Assembly: GCA_041623895.1 (NCBI GenBank)
Contig: JBFJVZ010000129.1
Span: 1 to 16,907, forward strand
Direction of reading: 5' to 3'
From: JBFJVZ01 sp041623895
GTDB lineage: Bacteria; Planctomycetota; Planctomycetia; Pirellulales; Pirellulaceae
Length of the DNA: 16,907 bases
The notes under the pieces: generated by a model
What the model was told of the DNA's origin: nothing
The model's input: the letters and a program-made list of their open reading frames with translations, nothing else
Databases searched by the model: none
Part shown: in pieces, positions 1-6,610 of the stretch
Position numbering within the stretch: position 1 is the first letter of the stretch
How the letters are laid out: each line of letters starts with the position of its first letter
Position numbers and translations under genes: made by a program

Positions 1-895
1 CCAGCGGAGGGAACCCGGATCCGACGTAAGTGTTTCTTGCTCGCTCGCCGTTAAATGTCCAACCCGGCGTCAGTCGCTCCCAGGCGGATGTTTTGTCAGG
101 CAGCTGCAGGCCGAATCCAAGCACATGCAGTAACTCATGGGCAGCAACGGTTCGAAAATCGATTTGCTCGGGGCCGATGCCGTCAACATCGGCACCGAAG
201 TACCAGTCGGTTCCTTTGTTGTCAAACGAGATCGATCCGCCCCATGGAGCAACGTCGGTTTGAGGATTCGTCAACGCGCCGGCTTGACCGCGACCTGCCA
301 CGGTATCTTGCCATGCCTTTGTTCCACTCGCGCCAAAGGCCCCAATGCCTCCCGTGCCGCGGACGTTGCCGATGATGTCTCTGGCACCGGGAAAGATAAC
401 GACTTCGTTGGCCGCCACCCTGGGCACGCGATTGCTAACATCAACCAATACGCCGCACAGCAGATTTGCAGGGCCCTGTGAGGGATGACAGACGTTCGCC
501 GACCAGGTGTTTGGGCCCGATGGAATGATCGCACTTAGTTGATCCGTAAAATGCTGGACTACCGATCGGCCGGTCTGTTCCAAAGCGGTCCGGCGGCTAC
601 TGGTGAAAAAATTGCTGGTATCCAGCGAGTAGTCAAATCGGAGCTGGATCTTGTTGGGCACACTCGGGGTACTGACGGGTACAGCCGCTTCCGTTCCATC
701 GCCCCAACGAACGCTCGCGGAAAGGGTCCCCACCAAGCCCACCGGATCGATGATCTGCCGGGGAAGCGCAAAAGTATCACCTTCCAGGGCCGCCAGCAAA
801 ACTCTGGGCTCGAGCCGTTCCTGAGTCAGCAAACGACGACGCTGATTCCGCCTGACAGGTCGACTACGATGTTCACGGCGCGAAGACGTGATCAT
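1..895 (-). CDS. LEPR-motif surface protein with zinc metalloprotease motif (C-terminus cut by window edge)
   Basis: An open leftward frame of 298 codons runs from an ATG at 895 to the window edge with no stop, so the C-terminus is missing. After a very basic N-terminus, residues 28-35 read LEPRVLLA, the LEPR-XLL signature found at the start of many large planctomycete surface or exported proteins. Residues 253-262 read HELLHVLGFG, a HExxHxxG zinc-peptidase motif, preceded by DVDGIGPEQIDFRTVAA. The metzincin third histidine, expected three residues after the motif glycine, is a leucine. This resembles divergent matrixin-like families in which HExxHxxGF is followed by a different third ligand. 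I infer a cell-surface or secreted metallopeptidase. Substrate is unknown, and dockerin or adhesion domains may lie beyond the edge. AGGAG at 912-916 sits 7 nt from an in-frame TTG at 904, which may be the true start. Rightward ORFs across this region are antisense shadows. Confidence 0.82.
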   Translation of the reverse strand, partial: MITSSRREHRSRPVRRNQRRRLLTQERLEPRVLLAALEGDTFALPRQIIDPVGLVGTLSASVRWGDGTEAAVPVSTPSVPNKIQLRFDYSLDTSNFFTSSRRTALEQTGRSVVQHFTDQLSAIIPSGPNTWSANVCHPSQGPANLLCGVLVDVSNRVPRVAANEVVIFPGARDIIGNVRGTGGIGAFGASGTKAWQDTVAGRGQAGALTNPQTDVAPWGGSISFDNKGTDWYFGADVDGIGPEQIDFRTVAAHELLHVLGFGLQLPDKTSAWERLTPGWTFNGERARNTYVGSGFPPL

Positions 896-911
896 GCTTG
901 CCAAATTCTTT

Positions 912-916
912 CTCCT
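912..916 (-). promoter_or_regulatory. Shine-Dalgarno AGGAG favouring a TTG start at 904
   Basis: On the minus strand AGGAG lies 7 nt before an in-frame TTG (904-902) but 16 nt before the ATG at 895. The spacing therefore favours a TTG start that adds three residues (M/L-A-S). Planctomycete genes often lack a clear ribosome site, so this is suggestive only. Confidence 0.4.
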
Positions 917-1127
917 GGACAGTCTCGACTGCTTGCCGCCGCTGGGTACTTGGTCCATCAGGAACTCCCCGGCGGGATGTTGGAGATTGAGAGAACGCTG
1001 CGTATGTCAATCAGCGAAAAACCGAACGTTGAGCTAAATCAGAAAGAAGTTTTTCGGCAACTACCCGATGGCACGCGCATCGCCCCACCGTTACGACTAA
1101 ATTTTCTCAGATCCGTCAGTCTCATTC

Positions 1128-1133
1128 AAGGAG
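1128..1133 (+). promoter_or_regulatory. Shine-Dalgarno AAGGAG before the PQQ beta-propeller gene
   Basis: AAGGAG ends 8 nt before the ATG at 1142, an ideal ribosome-binding distance. It fixes the start of the beta-propeller gene. It is the clearest ribosome site in the window; most other genes here have weak or none. Confidence 0.7.
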
Positions 1134-1141
1134 AATTGTGA

Positions 1142-2440
1142 ATGCCATTTCGCTGTTTTGCCATATTCGCATCGATTTTCAGCGTCATTTCCGCTGTGGC
1201 TTTGCCAGCCGCCACCGCCGATGATTGGCTGGGATGGCGGGGTGCCAATCGAGCAAACCATTCAGCGGAAGAGGGGCTTTTTGGAGCTTGGGCCGACGAT
1301 GGCCCCAAACTCGCGTGGGTAGCCGAAGGCACCGGATCAGGATACGCCAGCGTTTCGGTCGCCGGAAACCGCGCCTACACAACCGGCAACTTCGATCACA
1401 GTCAGTCGGTTGTTGCCATTGACACCACCGATGGCACGATCGTTTGGACCCAAGCCATTACCGACAAACCACCCAAACACGGCTACAACGGCAGCCGCAC
1501 CACGCCCACCATCGACGGCGATCGACTGTACATGGTTAGCAGCGACGGCAACATCGTTTGTTTGCGCAGCAAAGACGGTTCGAAGGTTTGGAGCCGCAGC
1601 TTCAATGATTGGGACGGCAAAATGATGAGCGGGTGGGGCTACAGCGAATCTCCCCTGGTGGATGGCGATGTCGTCGTCTGCACCCCCGGCGGCCACAAAG
1701 GAATGGTCGTCGCACTTGACAAGATGACCGGTGATCAGGTCTGGGCCTGCGAGTTGCCAAGATTCAATGATGAACAAGGTCTGAACGGCAAATCACTGAA
1801 AGACGGAGCAGGCTACGCATCGATCGTGATCTCCGCAGCCGCCGGCGTTAAACAGTACATTCAGCTGGTCGGACGCGGATTGATCGGCGTGCGTGCATCC
1901 GACGGAAAATTCCTGTGGCGATATGATCAAGTCGCTAACGGAACTGCCAACATTCCTACGGCCATCGTCGACGGCGACTACGTCTTTACGAGTACCGCGT
2001 ATGGGACCGGCGCAGCACTGCTAAAGTTGGTCGGCGACGGGGACGGCGTCAAAGCGGAAGAAGTCTACTGGCTGGACAGCAAGACATTGCAAAACAAACA
2101 CGGTGGCATGACGCTGATTGACGGTCATATCTTTTGCGGCCATGGTAACGGTAATGGCATGCCCATCTGCGTGAATATGAAGTCCGGCAAGATCGCGTGG
2201 GGCCCGGAACGCGCGACCGGGAAAGGAGAAACCAGCCTGATCGCCGCCGCTGGCCATATCATTTGGCGACGCGAAGACGGCACCGTGATCTTGACCACCG
2301 ACGACACAGAGTCGATGAACGTTGTTGGCAGTTTCAAGCCGGTGTACCAACAAGGCAAGACCTGGGCTCATCCCGTCATCGCCAATGGAAAACTTTATTT
2401 GCGCGAGCAAGACAAGTTGATGTGCTATCAGCTGAAATAA
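1142..2440 (+). CDS. Secreted PQQ-type beta-propeller repeat protein (BamB/quinoprotein-like)
   Basis: This 432-residue protein starts with a Sec signal peptide (hydrophobic residues about 5-25, probable cleavage ATA|DD after residue 26). The mature part begins DDWLGWRG, a common opening of planctomycete outer-membrane-assembly-like beta-propellers. PQQ-blade motifs of the form DG/GxxxW recur through the chain: GTIVWTQ near residue 98, GSKVWSRS near 147, GDQVWAC near 199, GKFLWRY near 257 and GKIAWGPE near 350. It ends in GKLYLREQDKLMCYQL, the usual closing blade. The fold is well supported. Catalytic use of PQQ is not, since no dehydrogenase active-site set is evident, and most relatives are non-enzymatic scaffolds or of unknown role. 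It probably acts in the periplasm. The next gene starts 81 nt downstream on the same strand. Confidence 0.88.
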   Translation: MPFRCFAIFASIFSVISAVALPAATADDWLGWRGANRANHSAEEGLFGAWADDGPKLAWVAEGTGSGYASVSVAGNRAYTTGNFDHSQSVVAIDTTDGTIVWTQAITDKPPKHGYNGSRTTPTIDGDRLYMVSSDGNIVCLRSKDGSKVWSRSFNDWDGKMMSGWGYSESPLVDGDVVVCTPGGHKGMVVALDKMTGDQVWACELPRFNDEQGLNGKSLKDGAGYASIVISAAAGVKQYIQLVGRGLIGVRASDGKFLWRYDQVANGTANIPTAIVDGDYVFTSTAYGTGAALLKLVGDGDGVKAEEVYWLDSKTLQNKHGGMTLIDGHIFCGHGNGNGMPICVNMKSGKIAWGPERATGKGETSLIAAAGHIIWRREDGTVILTTDDTESMNVVGSFKPVYQQGKTWAHPVIANGKLYLREQDKLMCYQLK

Positions 2441-2521
2441 ACTCTTTCGCGATTTTCATCATCACGGAACGATGACCGACGATACGCCAACCACAATTAG
2501 GCGGCAGATTACGGGCGGGAC

Positions 2522-3004
2522 ATGGCCGAAAAACAAACGGGACACGAACAGCTTGAGGAACGCCTTGTCGACAAGATCCGCAAGCGGACAGCGATGTATC
2601 TGGGCAGCACCGAGTTTTTTGGGTTCGTTAACTACCTTGTTTGCGCATTTTTCGTTGAAGCGGCATTTGTCTTTCAAAGCTGGTCGGAAAATCAAATCTG
2701 GTCGTTTGCGAACAAAGGCCGCGTGCCCGACGGCGGCACTCACGAGGCAGGTATGTTGGATGCAATCGGCCAATTGGAACACGGACAAGCAAGTTCATCC
2801 GTTGGCATCCTGGCCGTACTGGCGATCGAATACCCTCAGGTCACGTTTGAAGGCTGCATCAAAGCTCGGATTGGCAATCCGGAACTTCGCCGACGCGTGG
2901 CGGACCTGGTTAGCACAGGATTGAAACGATGGTCACAAGAGAATCCGGACGAGGTCGAGTATTTGAAAACGATCGAACGATTTCAATTCGCAGACATCTG
3001 GTGA
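2522..3004 (+). CDS. Miniature GyrB-like protein lacking the GHKL ATPase core
   Basis: A 160-residue cytoplasmic protein with no signal peptide. Three blocks match DNA gyrase/topoisomerase IV subunit B. Residues 19-30, IRKRTAMYLGST, match the GyrB N-terminal VRKRPGMYIGDT. Residues 57-78, ending PDGGTHEAGM, match the GyrB stretch ending RDGGTHLAGF. Residues 94-123, containing FEGCIKARIGNPELR, match the transducer-domain QTK loop, with K114 at the catalytic lysine position. The intervening Bergerat-fold ATPase (N-box Glu/Asn, DxGxG, GxHGxG) of roughly 200-plus residues is absent, as are the Toprim and C-terminal domains. After IGST the chain keeps a short hydrophobic segment (about 32-52) where EVVDN should be. 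The frame is uninterrupted, and the protein carries on past the homology to ENPDEVEYLKTIERF, so it looks like a stable reduced paralogue rather than decaying sequence. It cannot hydrolyse ATP or cut DNA alone; function is unknown. It is convergent with the gene ending at 3021. Confidence 0.75.
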   Translation: MAEKQTGHEQLEERLVDKIRKRTAMYLGSTEFFGFVNYLVCAFFVEAAFVFQSWSENQIWSFANKGRVPDGGTHEAGMLDAIGQLEHGQASSSVGILAVLAIEYPQVTFEGCIKARIGNPELRRRVADLVSTGLKRWSQENPDEVEYLKTIERFQFADIW

Positions 3005-3020
3005 ATGCAATCTCCATCCA

Positions 3021-3734
3021 TCAGCGACCTGAATCGCGTGGTTGCCGGTTTTGGCGCGGCGGAGGAGACTGCTTCTGTTGCGGTGTTTGCGGCTTCGTCT
3101 TTTCGATGAAGTTATCAAGGATGCTGTAGTAACCCTGCAGCGCCGCACCATCCTGACCCAAGTCATCCATGATCTCACGAAGTTGATCGCGGGCCCCGAT
3201 CGCGTCTTTACGAATGTCCTGAATCGTAATCGAACCACTCATCAATCCGTCGACGCGATCATTAAAGTAGCCTTGCACCTCGGGAGCGCCAAACCCTGGC
3301 AGCATCAGGTGCAAACTGCGTTGCAGATCGTTCGGGATGCCTTCTCGCTTCAGCTGCTCGACCGCATCTTCCGGTGTTGGTTGACGCTTCTTACCTTTCT
3401 CTAATTCCTTGATCGCGTTGGGGCCGAAGTCTTTGTTGACCAGCCGATCAATGATTTCTTTGGGTGTTTCCTGTTCCGCTTCGCTACCGTCCGGATTGAC
3501 TCTTTTTGCCTCAGGAGATTTTGGATCACCCATCACGATGGCCAGAACTTTCGATCGCGGGATATCGACTTCTCCAAACAGTTCGTGCCGAATTCGCAGC
3601 GTCTTTTCTGTAACCTCAAGCAGGTCGGCTTGAATCACGTCGCCGTTTCGCAACTGGATGACTTCAGCCCGCAGCGGACTTGGGCTGATGCAGAGGACGA
3701 TTAAAAAGCTGAGCGATAGAATGTAACGAAGCAT
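3021..3734 (-). CDS. Secreted protein of unknown function with proline/glutamine-rich tail
   Basis: The ATG at 3734 gives a 237-residue product that opens with a clean Sec signal peptide (MLRYILSLSFLIVLC..., probable cleavage LRA|EV after residue 23). A GTG at 3782 would add 16 residues before the signal and is less likely. The first mature stretch, VIQLRNGDVIQADLLEV followed by an EVDIPRSKV strand, is a small beta-rich module seen at the start of many planctomycete exported proteins. A helical, charged middle follows (KEIIDRLVNKDFGPNAIKEL). The last 25 or so residues are rich in P, Q, K and R. No catalytic motif is visible and I do not recognise a family. It is convergent with the GyrB-like gene, with 16 nt between the stops, and lies in the same direction as the ThuA gene 266 nt upstream. 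Confidence 0.8.
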   Translation of the reverse strand: MLRYILSLSFLIVLCISPSPLRAEVIQLRNGDVIQADLLEVTEKTLRIRHELFGEVDIPRSKVLAIVMGDPKSPEAKRVNPDGSEAEQETPKEIIDRLVNKDFGPNAIKELEKGKKRQPTPEDAVEQLKREGIPNDLQRSLHLMLPGFGAPEVQGYFNDRVDGLMSGSITIQDIRKDAIGARDQLREIMDDLGQDGAALQGYYSILDNFIEKTKPQTPQQKQSPPPRQNRQPRDSGR

Positions 3735-3793
3735 GGCACTGCGTCCGTATAAGCGAAAGGTTTGGCAGCGAGATGCCGCCACCTGAGCCTTTA

Positions 3794-3822
3794 GTTATAC
3801 GACGCGTGCCACGAAAAGTCGA
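3794..3822 (-). promoter_or_regulatory. Candidate sigma70-type promoter for the secreted protein gene
   Basis: On the minus strand TCGACT (3822-3817), a 17-nt spacer and TATAAC (3799-3794) match 4/6 and 5/6 of the consensus. Transcription would start near 3787 and leave a leader of about 53 nt before the ATG at 3734. The match is by eye only. Confidence 0.4.
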
Positions 3823-4000
3823 ATCTTCGGCAAATACCAGCGCTGCAGAGACGAATTAGACTCTGTCAACTTTTGACTTTAGGGTAGCCGGATTCGCAAG
3901 AATTCGGTTCGTTCCAAGATACCCCGAAGTCTGGCGACATCGGCTACGACCACCACCCTAAGAAGAGAATCTGGACAAAGCACCTCGCGGGCCGAAGGCA

Positions 4001-4876
4001 TCACTTGGCGTATGCTGGAGTTGCTTTGCCGTCGGCCGTCAGGTTGCCAGTAGTCCACAGCAGTCCGCGAGTCACCAGGTCCAGATATCGCGGGTCGGCA
4101 ACGGTGTCGTTATTGTGCCCCAAGCTGGTGCTGAAGATCTTGGTCTTATTCGGACCGTACTCATTGGTCCAAGCGACAACCGCATTGGCTGTGCGAGATT
4201 GAGCGTTCGGATTCTGCTTCAGCTGAGCTTTGCGAGGCTTTTGTTCTTGCTGGCCGCTGGCCAGTACCGTGGTACCGCCAAACACGCGGACGTTGTTGTA
4301 AAGTTCTTCGTTGATCGTGGTCCAACCTTGCAACCCGTTGGTGATTGGATGATCACCGTCAGCATAGGTGACCTTGATCGGTGCCTGCGGGCCATGACCT
4401 GTGGATTGAACGCCAATCATGTCGTACCAGCCGGCATTTTCTGCGCCCCGCTCGACCGGTTGACGAAAGTCTCCCCAACGATAGCTGTGCATGGCGCAGT
4501 GCAGATTCACCGCCGGCACGCCGCTTTTGTGCGCGGCGAGAATGCGCTGGACGTACGGCCGGTCTGTCACCGATGCGGAGCATTCGTCATGCACAACGAC
4601 GTCGTACTCGGCGGCCCAGTCATCTGACTCGTAAATCTCGAACGTGGCATCCGTTCCCTTGCTGGGGTTATAGACGACGGTCACGATGGCATTGATGCGT
4701 TTTTCGATTCCTTCCTTCAGCAGTTTCGTTTGCGTGGCATAGTCATGGCAGCAGCCGCCGGCGACGAGCAGCACTTTTAGCGGAGCCGCCTTGTTCGTGC
4801 CGTCTTCAGCACGGGCCAGGTTGGGAATCGAGAATAAAGTGACGAGCGTGAGCAAGATTGTGAGTCGGCTTTTCAT
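4001..4876 (-). CDS. Secreted ThuA-domain protein (class I glutamine-amidotransferase-like fold)
   Basis: From the ATG at 4876 the product has 291 residues. It starts with a Sec signal peptide (MKSRLTILLTLVTLFSI..., probable cleavage ARA|ED after residue 23); a TTG at 4930 would add 18 non-signal-like residues. The mature protein shows the ThuA pattern in order: KVLLVAGGCCHDY, then YDVVVHDECSASV, then GVPAVNLHCAMHSYRWG, then STGHGPQAPIKVTYADGDHPIT, then INEELYNN, and finally KTKIFSTSLGHNNDTVADPRYLDLVTRGLLWT. ThuA proteins were named for trehalose utilisation but their biochemical activity is unsettled. In planctomycetes they are abundant, usually exported, and often found near sugar dehydrogenases. 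The gene is divergent from hemL, with 259 nt between them, and could share an operon with the secreted protein downstream. Confidence 0.9.
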   Translation of the reverse strand: MKSRLTILLTLVTLFSIPNLARAEDGTNKAAPLKVLLVAGGCCHDYATQTKLLKEGIEKRINAIVTVVYNPSKGTDATFEIYESDDWAAEYDVVVHDECSASVTDRPYVQRILAAHKSGVPAVNLHCAMHSYRWGDFRQPVERGAENAGWYDMIGVQSTGHGPQAPIKVTYADGDHPITNGLQGWTTINEELYNNVRVFGGTTVLASGQQEQKPRKAQLKQNPNAQSRTANAVVAWTNEYGPNKTKIFSTSLGHNNDTVADPRYLDLVTRGLLWTTGNLTADGKATPAYAK

Positions 4877-4952
4877 TGATTTGGTCGCTTGATGATAGTT
4901 TGACAACGCACCACGAATCGGTGCGGACAATCATAGCAGCTGACCGGCGGGA

Positions 4953-4973
4953 CAACAGCCGATTTCGCTGTTG
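4953..4973. promoter_or_regulatory. 7-bp inverted repeat in the ThuA/hemL divergent region
   Basis: CAACAGC (4953-4959) and GCTGTTG (4967-4973) are perfect inverted arms around a 7-nt spacer, 76 nt upstream of the ThuA start. It could be an operator for a dimeric regulator. A 7-bp repeat can also occur by chance in 259 nt. Confidence 0.25.
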
Positions 4974-5055
4974 ACCGATTTGGCGATCCACCGGGCAAGC
5001 AGCCGCCATCCGGGCTTGCCGATCGTCGCATTGCCGCTCCCGCAAAAATACCCTG

Positions 5056-5085
5056 CTGTCACGGATTGGGTTGTTGACTAATAAT
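5056..5085 (+). promoter_or_regulatory. hemL: Candidate hemL promoter
   Basis: CTGTCA (5056-5061, 4/6), an 18-nt spacer and AATAAT (5080-5085, 5/6) resemble a sigma70-type promoter. The leader to the ATG at 5136 would be about 44 nt. The site is overlapped by the direct repeat described separately, which fits a regulated promoter. Confidence 0.3.
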
Positions 5086-5095
5086 GTCACCGATT
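5057..5095 (+). repeat. 11-base direct repeat upstream of hemL
   Basis: TGTCACGGATT (5057-5067) and TGTCACCGATT (5085-5095) agree at 10 of 11 bases and start 28 bp apart. That is slightly under three helical turns, so they would lie on nearly the same DNA face. They bracket the candidate hemL -10 element, a layout typical of paired operator half-sites. No regulator is encoded nearby. Confidence 0.5.
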
Positions 5096-5135
5096 AACCG
5101 CAGCTTATGATTGGATTCTGACCACGGGACTCATT

Positions 5136-6443
5136 ATGTCAACTATTCGGACTCGCTCCGTCGGCCCGCGCAGTGCTGAGGCTTTTGATCGTGCACGCAA
5201 GCTAATGCCGGGCGGTGTGAATAGCCCGGCGCGAGCATTCGGTGCCGTTGGCGGGACGCCGCTGTTTATCGATCGCGCCGAGGGTCCTTACTTATACGAC
5301 ATCGATGGCCGGCGGCTGATCGACTACATCGGTTCTTGGGGACCGATGATTGTCGGACACGCTCATCCGGCGGTGATCGACGCAATCAACAGCGCGGTTC
5401 AGCGTGGCACCAGCTACGGTGCGCCGACCGAAGCGGAATCACAGCTTGCCGAGCAAATCATCGAAGCGGTGCCGAGCGTGCAGAAAGTGCGCTTGGTCAA
5501 TAGCGGTACCGAAGCGACGATGAGCGCGATTCGCGTCGCGCGCGGTGCGACCGGACGAGATAAAGTGGTCAAATTTGCCGGCAATTACCACGGCCATGTC
5601 GATAGCCTGCTGGTTGCCGCCGGCAGCAGTGCGGCAACCTTAGGAGTTCCGGATTCACCCGGTGTGACGGCCGGCGCTGGTGCTGACACGATCGTGCTTG
5701 CTTACAACGACTGCGAAGGAGTCACGCAAGCTTTTGCTCAGCATGCCGGTCAGATCGCGGCGGTGATCATGGAACCGGTGGTCGGGAACATGGGCTGTGT
5801 GATCCCGACGACGGAGTTCATGAGTTGCGTTCGACAGGCGACCGCGGATGACGGCGCGATTCTGATTTTTGACGAGGTCATGACCGGCTTTCGTCTCGCC
5901 ATGGGTGGGGCACAAGAACGTTTTGGTGTCACTCCCGACATGACAACGTTGGGCAAGATTGTCGGTGGCGGCATGCCACTGGGTGCCTACGGAGGTCGTG
6001 CCGATATCATGGATCACGTGCTGCCGGCAGGCAAAGTGTTTCAAGCTGGCACCTTGAGCGGCAATCCCGTTGCGGTCGCGGCGGGCAGCGCAACACTGCG
6101 GCTGTTAAAAGATGATCCACCGTATGACTATCTCGAGACCCTGGGCGCACGGCTGGAAGCGGGCTTGAACGCAGCCGCCGCCGACGCCGGGATCGCGCAT
6201 CAAGTTCAACGTGTTGGCAGCATGATGACACTCTTTTTCAACGACCAACCGGTGCTGGACTGGGCCGCGGCTGATCGCAGCGACCGTCAAGCCTTTGCCA
6301 ATTACTTTTGGGGGCTGATCGATGAAGGCATCTACATGCCGTGCAGCCAATTTGAAGCACTCTTCTTCGGCCGCACTCACACCGAAGCACTGATTGATGA
6401 AACGATCGATGCGGCGAAAAAAGTGTTGAAGAATCTGTGTTGA
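5136..6443 (+). CDS. hemL: Glutamate-1-semialdehyde 2,1-aminomutase
   Basis: This 435-residue PLP enzyme has the usual length of the family. It converts glutamate-1-semialdehyde to 5-aminolevulinate in the C5 route of heme and tetrapyrrole synthesis, in the cytoplasm. Diagnostic stretches are MPGGVNSPARAF near the N-terminus, LVNSGTEATMSAIRVAR (PLP phosphate contact region), KFAGNYHGHVD, LIFDEVMTGFR (the aspartate that pairs with the pyridine nitrogen), and TLGKIVGGGMPLGAYGG with the Schiff-base lysine at residue 274. All active-site motifs are intact. The ATG at 5136 gives the standard N-terminus; the ribosome site is weak. It is transcribed away from the ThuA gene and converges on the aldolase gene. 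Downstream is a hairpin 21 nt after the stop, then a REP-like element. Confidence 0.97.
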   Translation: MSTIRTRSVGPRSAEAFDRARKLMPGGVNSPARAFGAVGGTPLFIDRAEGPYLYDIDGRRLIDYIGSWGPMIVGHAHPAVIDAINSAVQRGTSYGAPTEAESQLAEQIIEAVPSVQKVRLVNSGTEATMSAIRVARGATGRDKVVKFAGNYHGHVDSLLVAAGSSAATLGVPDSPGVTAGAGADTIVLAYNDCEGVTQAFAQHAGQIAAVIMEPVVGNMGCVIPTTEFMSCVRQATADDGAILIFDEVMTGFRLAMGGAQERFGVTPDMTTLGKIVGGGMPLGAYGGRADIMDHVLPAGKVFQAGTLSGNPVAVAAGSATLRLLKDDPPYDYLETLGARLEAGLNAAAADAGIAHQVQRVGSMMTLFFNDQPVLDWAAADRSDRQAFANYFWGLIDEGIYMPCSQFEALFFGRTHTEALIDETIDAAKKVLKNLC

Positions 6444-6464
6444 AATCTGTTTCGCAGGTTTCTT

Positions 6465-6479
6465 GATCCCAAAGGGATC
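6465..6479. terminator. Hairpin just after hemL
   Basis: GATCCC and GGGATC are perfect 6-bp arms around an AAA loop, 21 nt after the hemL stop. There is no T tract, so it is not a classical intrinsic terminator. It may be the outer part of the REP-like element that follows, and may stabilise or end transcripts between the converging genes. Confidence 0.4.
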
Positions 6480-6490
6480 GCAGATCGTAG

Positions 6491-6526
6491 CCGAGGGTAA
6501 GCGAGCGCAGCGAGTGCCACCCCCGG
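6491..6526. repeat. REP-like palindromic element between convergent genes
   Basis: CCGAGGGT (6491-6498) and ACCCCCGG (6519-6526) pair at 7 of 8 positions around a core containing GCGAGCGCAGCGAG. I recognise this combination, including the preceding ATCCCAAAGGGATCGCAG, as resembling short interspersed repeats of Rhodopirellula-type genomes; this is from memory, not a search. The position between two converging genes is typical for REP elements. A second, diverged element with a similar core lies at 16805-16850. Confidence 0.55.
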
Positions 6527-6610
6527 GAACACTTCGCGGTAACAAAATCCATCTCACCGACTTTGACAAGCTTTCCCAATTCTGGACATTTCCACCATCC
6601 CTCCCCAGAA

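Noticed and set aside
1005..1010. Perfect minus-strand TTGACA upstream of the LEPR gene
   Set aside because: No acceptable -10 hexamer lies 15-19 nt downstream on that strand, so it is not called as a promoter.
539..1141. 200-codon rightward frame
   Set aside because: Its first part is antisense to the LEPR metallopeptidase, the product has no recognisable motif or start signal, and it runs into the leader of the beta-propeller gene.
2021..2410. 129-codon leftward frame inside the beta-propeller gene
   Set aside because: Antisense shadow of a strongly supported gene, with no motif of its own.
3735..4000. Possible small gene between the two leftward secreted-protein genes
   Set aside because: No frame of useful length with a plausible start is present; the stretch is better explained as leader and promoter.
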